Of a stretch of DNA of 64,000 bases, positions 57,962 through 64,000 are shown piece by piece. The stretch lies in the NCBI GenBank assembly GCA_021845645.1, contig JAJZVM010000017.1, positions 1 through 64,000 of the forward strand, in the 5' to 3' direction. The notes beneath the pieces were generated by a model. It worked only from the letters and a program-made list of their open reading frames with translations, did not search any database and was not told where the DNA came from. The stretch comes from Bacillota bacterium (GTDB taxonomy: Bacteria; Bacillota_E; JAJZYS01; JAJYTV01). The first letter of the stretch is position 1. The number at the start of each line of letters is the position of its first letter. Both the position numbers and the translations under genes were made by a program.

Positions 57962-59470
57962 ATGATAGAACCTGAACTCTGCTACCGCGTGATCGAGAGC
58001 CGTGATGCCAGGTTCGACGGCGTCTTCTTCGTCGCCGTCACCAGCACAGGCATCTACTGCCGGCCGAGCTGTCCCGCCAGGACGCCCAGGCGCGAGCACG
58101 TGCGTTTCTACGCGACGGCGGGTGCGGCCCAGCAGGCAGGATTCCGCGCGTGCAAGCGCTGCCGTCCTGATGCGAGCCCTGGATCGCCGGAGTGGAATCA
58201 GCGCGCGGACACCGCGGGCAGGGCGATGCGGCTGATCCTGGACGGCGTCGCGGACCGCGACGGCGTGCAGGGACTCGCCAGGCGTCTCGGGTACAGCGCG
58301 CGCCAACTGCATCGCGTGCTTGTCGCGGAACTGGGGGCGGGGCCGCTGGCGCTGGCACGCGCGCAGCGGGCGCACACGGCACGCGTCCTGCTGCAGACGA
58401 CAAGCCTGCCGGCGGGGCAGATCGCGTTTGCTGCGGGCTTTGCGAGCATCCGCCAGTTCAACGCGACGATCGCCGAAGTGTTCGCCCAGACGCCATCGCA
58501 GCTGCGCCGGCGTGCCGACCATTGGCTGAGGGGACCTTCGGACGCCGGCGCGATCCGGTTGCGTCTGCCCTACCGGCCTCCGTTCGACTTCCCGGCACTG
58601 CTGCGCTTTCTCGGCGAGCGCGCGGTGCCCGGTGTGGAGGCGGTGCAGGCCGGGACGTACATGCGGGTCCTCTCGCTGCCGCGCGGACTTGGCATCGCCA
58701 GGGTGCGCCAACCGGAGGACGGGCAGAGCCTGTACCTCGCGTGCGAACTTGAACTGTCCGACGTCCGCGACCTGCCGGCTGCCACCGAGCGGGTGCGGCG
58801 CCTGCTCGACCTCGATGCGGACCCCGTGTGGATCGGGGAAGACCTCGGCCGGGACAGCGTCCTCGGGTCTATGTGGACGTCCAGACCGGGCCTCAGGGTG
58901 CCGGGTACGGTCGCGGGCGAGGAGATCGCGATGCGGGCGGTGCTCGGTCAGCAGGTGTCGGTGGCTGGTGCAAGGACCTTGGCCGCCAGGCTCGCCGAGG
59001 CCTACGGCGAGCCGCTCGCAGCGCCGCGCAGCCCTTTGGCCCGCGCCTTCCCGACCGCCGCCCGCATCGCATCGCTCGACCCGGAGGAGCTTGCGATGCC
59101 GCGCGCCAGAGGGCGTGCCCTGGTAGGACTCGCGCAGGCGCTCGCGCAGGAGAACCTGCAGCTGGATCCGGCGGCGGACCGCGAGGACGTGGCGCGGCGC
59201 CTCATCACGATGCAGGGCATCGGTCCCTGGACCGTGGCCTACATCCGCATGCGCGCCCTTGGCGATCCGGACGCCTTCCTGCCTTCGGACCTCGGCGTGC
59301 GCAAGGCTCTTCTGTCCCTCGGCCATGCGGGCGATCCGCGATCGGCCGAGGCTCTATCGGCCAGGTGGCGGCCGTGGCGGTCCTACGCCGTACAGTATCT
59401 CTGGACGAGCCTCGACGCCGGGACGGCCACGAGCACCACAGGGGGAGGGTGTCGAGATGATGGGAGATGA
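57962..59470 (+). CDS. Ada-AlkA fusion: methylphosphotriester-sensing AraC domain plus DNA-3-methyladenine glycosylase II
   Basis: A 502-residue three-part protein. Residues 5-78 are the Ada zinc domain with its four cysteines (GIYCRPSC ... ACKRCRPD), which takes methyl groups from phosphotriesters. Residues 90-190 are an AraC HTH (VQGLARRLGYSARQLHRVL, AGFASIRQFN). From about 200 on is AlkA: VLGQQVSVAGARTLAARLA, MQGIGPWTVAYIRMRALGDPDAFLPSDLGVRKAL with the HhH and catalytic Asp. It senses alkylation, regulates transcription and excises 3-methyladenine. It is coupled to ogt by a 14-base overlap. Confidence 0.95.
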   Translation: MIEPELCYRVIESRDARFDGVFFVAVTSTGIYCRPSCPARTPRREHVRFYATAGAAQQAGFRACKRCRPDASPGSPEWNQRADTAGRAMRLILDGVADRDGVQGLARRLGYSARQLHRVLVAELGAGPLALARAQRAHTARVLLQTTSLPAGQIAFAAGFASIRQFNATIAEVFAQTPSQLRRRADHWLRGPSDAGAIRLRLPYRPPFDFPALLRFLGERAVPGVEAVQAGTYMRVLSLPRGLGIARVRQPEDGQSLYLACELELSDVRDLPAATERVRRLLDLDADPVWIGEDLGRDSVLGSMWTSRPGLRVPGTVAGEEIAMRAVLGQQVSVAGARTLAARLAEAYGEPLAAPRSPLARAFPTAARIASLDPEELAMPRARGRALVGLAQALAQENLQLDPAADREDVARRLITMQGIGPWTVAYIRMRALGDPDAFLPSDLGVRKALLSLGHAGDPRSAEALSARWRPWRSYAVQYLWTSLDAGTATSTTGGGCRDDGR

Positions 59471-60041
59471 TCGCATGGCAGAGAGGTATGTCTTCCTCGA
59501 GCCGGAGGTGGACAGGTATTTCAGTATCGACCCAAGCCCTGTCGGCGACCTGCTCCTGGTCGGCGACGGCCAGGCGCTGACGGGGCTCTACATCGGCACG
59601 GAGGACCGGCCGCTGTCGGTCGACCGCTCCCTGCGCCGGTCGGACGAGCAGTTTCGACAGACGCGCGAAGAGCTCCTCGCCTACTTCGGCGGAGACCTCG
59701 AGGAGTTCCGCGTGCCGCTGGCGCCACGCGGCACACTGTTTCAGCGTGAGGTCTGGCAGGCGCTCCTGCGCATCCCGTTCGGCGAGACGAGGAGCTACGC
59801 AGAGGTCGCTGCGTCCATCGGGCGGCCGGGATCAGCGCGGGCCGTCGGGATGGCCAACGGACGCAACCCGATCTCCCTGATCATCCCATGCCATCGCGTC
59901 ATCGGTCAGGACGGGAGTCTCACGGGCTACGGCTGGGGGTTGCCGCGCAAAGGCTGGCTGCTGGCGCACGAGGCTGCATGGAAGGCGGGAGGGCCAGGAC
60001 CGCTGCCGAATGGGCCGATGGAGCGCAGCCAAGGGGCATAG
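59457..60041 (+). CDS. ogt: Methylated-DNA--protein-cysteine methyltransferase
   Basis: A 194-residue suicide methyltransferase removing methyl groups from O6-methylguanine. The C-terminal domain has FQREVWQALLRIPFGETRSYAEVA, RAVGMANGRNPISLIIPCHRVIG with acceptor Cys, and GSLTGYGWGLPRKGWLLAHE. Two tandem ATG codons (59457 and 59460) follow GGGAGGG inside the end of the AlkA gene. With that gene it makes an alkylation-damage operon. Confidence 0.95.
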   Translation: MMGDDRMAERYVFLEPEVDRYFSIDPSPVGDLLLVGDGQALTGLYIGTEDRPLSVDRSLRRSDEQFRQTREELLAYFGGDLEEFRVPLAPRGTLFQREVWQALLRIPFGETRSYAEVAASIGRPGSARAVGMANGRNPISLIIPCHRVIGQDGSLTGYGWGLPRKGWLLAHEAAWKAGGPGPLPNGPMERSQGA

Positions 60042-60077
60042 GGGACCGCGGGGAGGTCCAGGACCGGACGCACGCAG

Positions 60078-60113
60078 GTGGCAGGGTGGAGCTTGATGCT
60101 CGCCCTGCCACCC
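60078..60113 (+). terminator. Hairpin terminator of the ada-alkA/ogt operon
   Basis: GGTGGCAGGG at 60078-60087 pairs with CCCTGCCACC at 60104-60113, with a further GAGC/GCTC pair inside. No long T-tract follows. A small second hairpin, CCCCGG-CAA-CCGGGG, lies at about 60145-60159 before the convergent MerR gene. Confidence 0.6.
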
Positions 60114-60162
60114 GCTGGGATGACATGACCTTTGCGGTCGGCGCCCCGGCAACCGGGGTTCG

Positions 60163-60909
60163 CTAGGACCCTGCCTGGTCGCAGTAGGCGTGCACAGCCT
60201 TCTGGTAGAAGGTGGCCAGCCCCGGCTGCAGCTTCTCGTAGGTTTCGGTGAAGCGCCCGTCATCCACCGCAAGGTCGCCGAGGCCGCGGAACATCTCGAC
60301 AGGGCACAGGTAGAAGCGGTCGTTGATGAAGGTGTGCATCCTCTGGATCGCGGCAACCACCTCCGGGTCGTCAGGGCGCCTGTCGGCGAGTGCGGCGATG
60401 CCCCTGAGGATCCCGGTCTGCTCCTTGAGGATCACGTCCCAGTCGGCCTGCGTGTACCCCTGTGTCCGCTCCCGGGATTCTTTGTAGGCCGCCGTGTGCC
60501 CCCACCTGCGACGGACCTCCTCCTCGTACTGGCCCGCGTCGAATCCGTCGAACATCACCTTTTCGTCCAGGGCGTTCCCCTCCTCCATGCTTGCGATCGT
60601 CCGGTCGACAGCCCGGATCAGACGCTCGATCCTGTCCTTGCGACTGCACAGCAGCTCGCGGTGGTCCAGGAGGGCCTGCCTGCGGTCGAAGCCAGGCCTC
60701 GCCAGGATCTCCCTGATCTCGTCGAGGCCAAGGCCCAGCTCCTTGAAGAACAGCACCTGCTGGAGCCGCTCGAGATCGCTGCGGCTGTAGATCCGGTAGC
60801 CCGCTTCAGTCCGCGCGTCCGGGTGCACGAGACCGATCGCGTCGTAGTGATGCAAGGTCCGCACGCTCACGCCCGCCAGTGCCGCGACCGCCTTCACCGT
60901 GTAGCCCAT
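60163..60909 (-). CDS. MerR family regulator with TipAS effector domain
   Basis: A 248-residue TipAL-like regulator. The MerR winged helix is residues 1-70 (YTVKAVAALAGVSVRTLHHYDAIGLVHP, GYRIYSRSDLERLQQVLFFKELG), then a dimerisation helix. The TipAS domain spans about 115-248: MFDGFDAGQYEEEVRRRWGHTAAYKES, a stretch often forming a thiopeptide pocket, and HTFINDRFYLCPVEMFRGLGDLAVDD. Such proteins activate their own promoter on binding antibiotics. ATG at 60909 is chosen because it starts the family exactly. Confidence 0.94.
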   Translation of the reverse strand: MGYTVKAVAALAGVSVRTLHHYDAIGLVHPDARTEAGYRIYSRSDLERLQQVLFFKELGLGLDEIREILARPGFDRRQALLDHRELLCSRKDRIERLIRAVDRTIASMEEGNALDEKVMFDGFDAGQYEEEVRRRWGHTAAYKESRERTQGYTQADWDVILKEQTGILRGIAALADRRPDDPEVVAAIQRMHTFINDRFYLCPVEMFRGLGDLAVDDGRFTETYEKLQPGLATFYQKAVHAYCDQAGS

Positions 60910-60964
60910 GCCCGTGCCCCCCCGAAGCTCATGCAGGTTGTCGACAGGCATTACCTCGGGCAGA

Positions 60965-60995
60965 ACGCTACACCCTGACGTCGCGTGAGGGTCAA
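60965..60995 (-). promoter_or_regulatory. MerR-type autoregulated promoter of the TipA-like gene
   Basis: On the minus strand TTGACC (60995-60990) and TAGCGT (60970-60965) are 19 bases apart. Between and over the -35 lies the near-perfect dyad ACCCTGACG-TCG-CGTGAGGGT (60972-60992), eight of nine positions symmetrical. This is the geometry of TipA-type promoters. Confidence 0.8.
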
Positions 60996-61054
60996 GCGCA
61001 GAGCTTCACATGATCCGGTGCGCCCGCCCGCGTTGGGAGCCGCGCGGGGCTACC

Positions 61055-61729
61055 TCATGTCGTGGTCGGACGTCCGGGTCTGGTCCTGGGCCCGCCATCC
61101 GTGGACGGAGCGCCGCCGGCTCCGCCATCCGACAGCTCTCCTGCAGGCCCGATGCGCATCAGGTCCGGCAGCGCGGCGATGATCATCACCTGCTGGCTGT
61201 CCTCGTCTCCTTCACTCGGCTGGTTGACGAGGTCGCGCAGCGTGGCAAGGTCCGCTTCATAGGACCTTGCGGACAGAAGGCGCAGCGAAATCATGCCGCT
61301 CTCGCGCGCGAGCACCGTTCGGTTCCAGTCCTCCGGCGACATGGCCGCATAGCGCTCCGACGCGCGCAGGAAGAGTTGACCGACCGTTGCGCAAAACGCG
61401 GCCCAGCGCGCCTGCCGCTCAGCCGTCGAGAGACCGCTGCTCGCCGTATCGTACCAGCCCGCGTCCGTGGCGTCCGAGATGGCCGGGAGCACATGGTAGT
61501 ACTTCTCGACGTACGTGGGCCCGGGGACGACGCGCGGTGCCGCGAGCACACCGAGCCGGTTGAGCACGCGGATGTGGTGATAGACATTGTTGACGCTCAG
61601 GCCCAGGCGCCGGGCAAGCTGCGTCGCGGTAAGCTCGCCCGCCGCCTGCAGCTCCAGCAGCAGGTTCGCCCGTGTAGGTTCCGAGAGCGCCTCGAGGTAG
61701 TTGCGCAGCATGCTCTGCAGATCGTCCAT
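61055..61729 (-). CDS. ArsR-type winged helix regulator
   Basis: A 224-residue regulator. The winged helix is residues 9-70 (YLEALSEPTRANLLLELQAAGELTATQLARRLGLSVNNVYHHIRVLNRLGVL), typical of ArsR/YceK-like proteins. The rest has no domain that I recognise; it includes helical stretches and a Gly/Pro/Thr-rich disordered end. There is no cysteine metal site, so it is not a metal sensor of the SmtB type. It is divergent from the alpha/beta hydrolase gene with a strong inverted repeat between. Confidence 0.88.
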   Translation of the reverse strand: MDDLQSMLRNYLEALSEPTRANLLLELQAAGELTATQLARRLGLSVNNVYHHIRVLNRLGVLAAPRVVPGPTYVEKYYHVLPAISDATDAGWYDTASSGLSTAERQARWAAFCATVGQLFLRASERYAAMSPEDWNRTVLARESGMISLRLLSARSYEADLATLRDLVNQPSEGDEDSQQVMIIAALPDLMRIGPAGELSDGGAGGAPSTDGGPRTRPGRPTTT

Positions 61730-61748
61730 GATTGTACTCTAGCACAGG

Positions 61749-61796
61749 TTGCTACCATCTTCGCGTACCCATACCATAGTGTTGCTATGGTATGGG
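61749..61796 (+). promoter_or_regulatory. Hydrolase promoter overlapped by a perfect 12-bp inverted repeat (operator)
   Basis: CCCATACCATAG (61768-61779) and CTATGGTATGGG (61785-61796) are perfect complements around TGTTG. TTGCTA (61749-61754), a 17-base spacer and TACCAT (61772-61777) form a promoter whose -10 lies in the left arm; the right arm overlaps the GGGAG ribosome binding site of the hydrolase. This fits a repressor site for the divergent ArsR-type protein; the same sequence could also fold in mRNA and mask the ribosome binding site. Confidence 0.8.
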
Positions 61797-61805
61797 AGTG
61801 ATGTC

Positions 61806-62714
61806 ATGGGACGCGACCTGATGATCCAAGGGCACATGCTTCACGTCGAGGAGTTCGGCGCAGAGGTGCATCCGAGTGTCTTGTTCCTGCATGGCGGTCC
61901 CGGTATGGGGGCGTACCACTTCGAGACGCGCCAGGCGGAACGGCTGCAGGATCGGCTTCGCGTGATCACGCTCGACCAGAGGGGGGTCCTGCGGTCGGCA
62001 CCGCTTGAGGATGGCGAACCTCTCGGGGTCATGGACCTGGTCGCCGATTGTGAGGAGCTCCGCCAAAGGTTCGGGATCGAACACTGGTCGGTCATCGGGC
62101 ACTCGTTCGGCGGCTACCTGGCCGTGCTGTACGCCCTGACCCGCCCGGCGTCGGTGGACCGTCTCGTGCTTGATAGCGCCTCTCTTGATCCCGGTTCGTC
62201 TGCGCGCTCCCTCCTTGCCGCGGCGGCCATGGAGTTCGCTCTGCATGGGGATCAGGAGAGTGTCCGCACGTGCCTTGCGCTGGCCCATGCCCCCAAGGAC
62301 GCGTCCGTGCCCCACCTTTGGCAACAGCTGACGGTCTGGCTCGGTCGGCTGGGAGAGTGGCGGGACAATCTCTACATCCACGGCGACGACAAGCGGCTGG
62401 TGGATGACGTGATGGACGCGGCGCCGTTCCCCGCCGAATGGTGGCAGCGCGGCGGCACGCATCAGGTGCGGCTGGTCGCGGAAGGTGCCATCTTCATGCC
62501 GCTCCTCGACCGCCTGGCGGGCGTACGCCAGAAGACGCTGATGATCAGGGGCCTCTACGACCCGGTCCTGGCGAGCGACCAGATGTCGGCCTACCTGGCG
62601 GCCAAGCCGGAGACGGAGCTCCGCATCTTCCCAAACAGCGCCCACTTTGCGCACTTGGAGGAACCCGACCGGTTTGCAAAGGAAGTGCTCGCGTTCCTCG
62701 GCGACGTTTCCTAG
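61806..62714 (+). CDS. Alpha/beta hydrolase (proline iminopeptidase-like)
   Basis: A 302-residue alpha/beta-hydrolase. The oxyanion motif FLHGGPGMGAYHF is close to the HGGPG of proline iminopeptidases, the nucleophile Ser is in IGHSFGGYLAVLYAL, and the Asp and His are in RGLYDPVL and NSAHFAHLEEP. It acts on small peptide or ester substrates in the cytoplasm. The ATG at 61806 follows GGGAG at seven bases. It is probably controlled by the divergent ArsR-type repressor. Confidence 0.9.
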   Translation: MGRDLMIQGHMLHVEEFGAEVHPSVLFLHGGPGMGAYHFETRQAERLQDRLRVITLDQRGVLRSAPLEDGEPLGVMDLVADCEELRQRFGIEHWSVIGHSFGGYLAVLYALTRPASVDRLVLDSASLDPGSSARSLLAAAAMEFALHGDQESVRTCLALAHAPKDASVPHLWQQLTVWLGRLGEWRDNLYIHGDDKRLVDDVMDAAPFPAEWWQRGGTHQVRLVAEGAIFMPLLDRLAGVRQKTLMIRGLYDPVLASDQMSAYLAAKPETELRIFPNSAHFAHLEEPDRFAKEVLAFLGDVS

Positions 62715-62766
62715 CCTCAGGCGCGCTGCGCTCGGCTTATCCGCACCGGGAAAGGGAGGCGGACGG

Positions 62767-64000
62767 ATGCCTCGCCGCTCCAGGCTGCCCGTGCCCGTCT
62801 TGGCGGTGGTGGCAGCCAGCACGATGGACTCCCTCGGCGCATCGGTCGTCAGCTTGGCGGTGATCTGGCTGCTCACCGGTCTCACGCATTCCGCCGGTGC
62901 AATCGGACTGTTCTTCATGATCGTCGAGCTGCCGTACCTGCTCCTCCTGGTTCCCGCAGGCATCTGGGCCGACAGGACGAATCGCAGACGGCTCGCGCAG
63001 CTGGTGCTGGCGCTGCGCATCCTCGCGACCCTCGCGATCGCCTGGCTCGCGCATCTGCACCAGGTGGCCTGGTACGCGATCACGCTGGCCGTCGTGGCCC
63101 AGGAGTCCATGAGCGCGGTGCTGCAACCGGCCTTCGGTGCCTGGCTCTTCGGCATGACCTCCCCCGAGGACTTCGCCGTTCTCAGCGGCTGGCAGCAGGC
63201 GGGCAGCCACCTGGCCAACCTGCTCGGCCCGACCTTCGGCGGCATCCTGGTGGCTGTCGCAGGGATCCCCGGCACGATCGCCGCCGGCGCAGTGGCCGGC
63301 GTGGCGAAGTGGCTCGGCATCGCCATGAACCGCCGGCCTGAGCGGCCGCGCACGAACGTCCCGGACAGCTCGGACAGCGGCTTCCTGGCTGGCTGGCGAT
63401 TCTTGCGGCAGAATCCCGGCATGCTGGGAATGGTCCTGTTCTTCTCGGCGACGAACGGCCTCAACGACGTGGAGGCGGTCCTGGTGCCACTGCTCGCGCG
63501 ACTCGTGCTGCACCTCGCCGCCTGGCAGTTCGGCCTCCTTGCCACCGCCTTCGGCGTCGGCGGAATGGCAGGTTCCTGGTACGGCGTGCGGCTGGACGCG
63601 AGAGGTGTCAGGCACCTTCGACGCGCCTTCGCCGCGATGGTGGTCTTCGGCCTCGCCATCATCGCCATGGGCTTTGCGTTGACCGCATGGTGGCTCGGCC
63701 TCTCCTACTTCGTGCTCGGACTCTCGTTCGCTGCGGCGGAGGTGGTGACGAACGCGCTCTGGCAGCGCGCGGTACCAGACGAGGTGCGCGGGCGGGTGAT
63801 GAGCACGATGAGCACGCTGGCCCGCACCGCGAACCCGATCGGGTACGTGCTGGCCGGATGGCTGGGAGCCGTCGTCGGCATCCGGGCGGGGCTCTGGTTC
63901 GGTGGCGGCGCCATCGTCCTGCTGACCGTGATCATGATGCTGTCACGGCGGGTGCGTGTATTTGAGCTGAGCCTCGCCCCGGCCGCGCTGGCGGGTGCGG
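62767..64000 (+). CDS. MFS transporter (EntS/MacAB-like exporter), truncated at the window edge
   Basis: 411 residues are visible with no stop before 64000. Twelve hydrophobic segments are nearly complete. PAGIWADRTNRRRLAQLVL is the loop 2-3 signature, and VPDEVRGRVMSTMSTLARTANPIGYVLAG the loop 10-11 motif of the EntS/enterobactin-exporter and macrolide-efflux group. The ATG at 62767 follows AAAGGGAGG at seven bases. It lies 52 bases after the hydrolase gene and may be in its operon, which would make a drug or peptide stress unit. Confidence 0.9.
   Translation, partial: MPRRSRLPVPVLAVVAASTMDSLGASVVSLAVIWLLTGLTHSAGAIGLFFMIVELPYLLLLVPAGIWADRTNRRRLAQLVLALRILATLAIAWLAHLHQVAWYAITLAVVAQESMSAVLQPAFGAWLFGMTSPEDFAVLSGWQQAGSHLANLLGPTFGGILVAVAGIPGTIAAGAVAGVAKWLGIAMNRRPERPRTNVPDSSDSGFLAGWRFLRQNPGMLGMVLFFSATNGLNDVEAVLVPLLARLVLHLAAWQFGLLATAFGVGGMAGSWYGVRLDARGVRHLRRAFAAMVVFGLAIIAMGFALTAWWLGLSYFVLGLSFAAAEVVTNALWQRAVPDEVRGRVMSTMSTLARTANPIGYVLAGWLGAVVGIRAGLWFGGGAIVLLTVIMMLSRRVRVFELSLAPAALAGA

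Noticed and set aside
1..64000. tRNA or rRNA genes, phage or plasmid genes
   Set aside because: None could be identified by eye on either strand; a tRNAscan/Infernal run would settle small RNAs.

Overview
The window is a 64 kb chromosomal segment of a GC-rich, gene-dense, probably spore-forming member of the Bacillota (Firmicutes). No rRNA or tRNA gene was seen, so the lineage is inferred from gene content: an AbrB/SpoVT regulator with a C-terminal CxxC pair, YerC/YecD, YunC (DUF1805), YisU-like LysE, a ribD-ribE-ribBA-ribH operon under an FMN riboswitch, and a Bacillus-order purine operon under a paired PurBox. GTG and TTG starts and overlapping stop/start codons are common. A deep high-GC class (Symbiobacteria- or Sulfobacillia-like) is my inference.

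Layout. 1-4.7 kb: a truncated gene behind five hairpin-bearing 33-bp repeats, then DedA, Hsp33, a histidine phosphatase, a guanylate kinase homologue, TrpS and an Spx/ArsC-like gene whose first redox cysteine is an in-frame TGA followed by a SECIS-like hairpin (candidate selenoprotein). 4.8-11.3 kb: MFS transporter, YunC, D-amino acid transaminase, SDR, nitroreductase, YerC, GAF-GGDEF cyclase and a Ser/Gly-rich lipoprotein. 11.5-22.9 kb: the minus-strand operon purE-B-C-S-Q-L-F-M-N-H-D (no purK). 23-31.3 kb: DUF6125 protein, XRE-TPR regulator, proline dehydrogenase, DtxR/MntR regulator, a glyoxalase I-like gene next to an HTH-metallo-beta-lactamase fusion, and an ABC exporter. 31.4-37.1 kb: a plus-strand cluster of GH1 glycosidase, LysA-like decarboxylase, PfkB kinase, GH4 glycosidase and PsuG. 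37.1-43.4 kb: an IS256-type transposase relic, a MerR-controlled oxidoreductase operon, a second oxidoreductase, a class II aldolase and a LonC-type protease.

43.4-47.1 kb: FMN riboswitch and riboflavin operon, then AbrB and a DUF202 protein. 48-53.9 kb: DUF3311 plus sodium:solute symporter, MFS transporter translationally coupled to a 12-Asp-box lipoprotein, and a metallophosphoesterase. 54-56.6 kb: a 56-residue Cys/His-rich miniprotein, a TetR gene with a 16-bp palindrome, and an ABC-F ATPase preceded by an eight-residue leader peptide and two competing hairpins. 56.7-60 kb: a frameshifted GNAT gene, LysE exporter, and a coupled Ada-AlkA/Ogt alkylation-repair pair. 60-64 kb: a TipA-like MerR regulator with its own 19-bp-spacer promoter, an ArsR-type regulator divergent from an alpha/beta hydrolase across a perfect 12-bp inverted repeat, and an MFS exporter running off the right edge.

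Most of the segment is ordinary metabolism. The unusual items are the candidate selenoprotein, the ABC-F attenuator, the metal-binding-like miniprotein and several well-formed operators.
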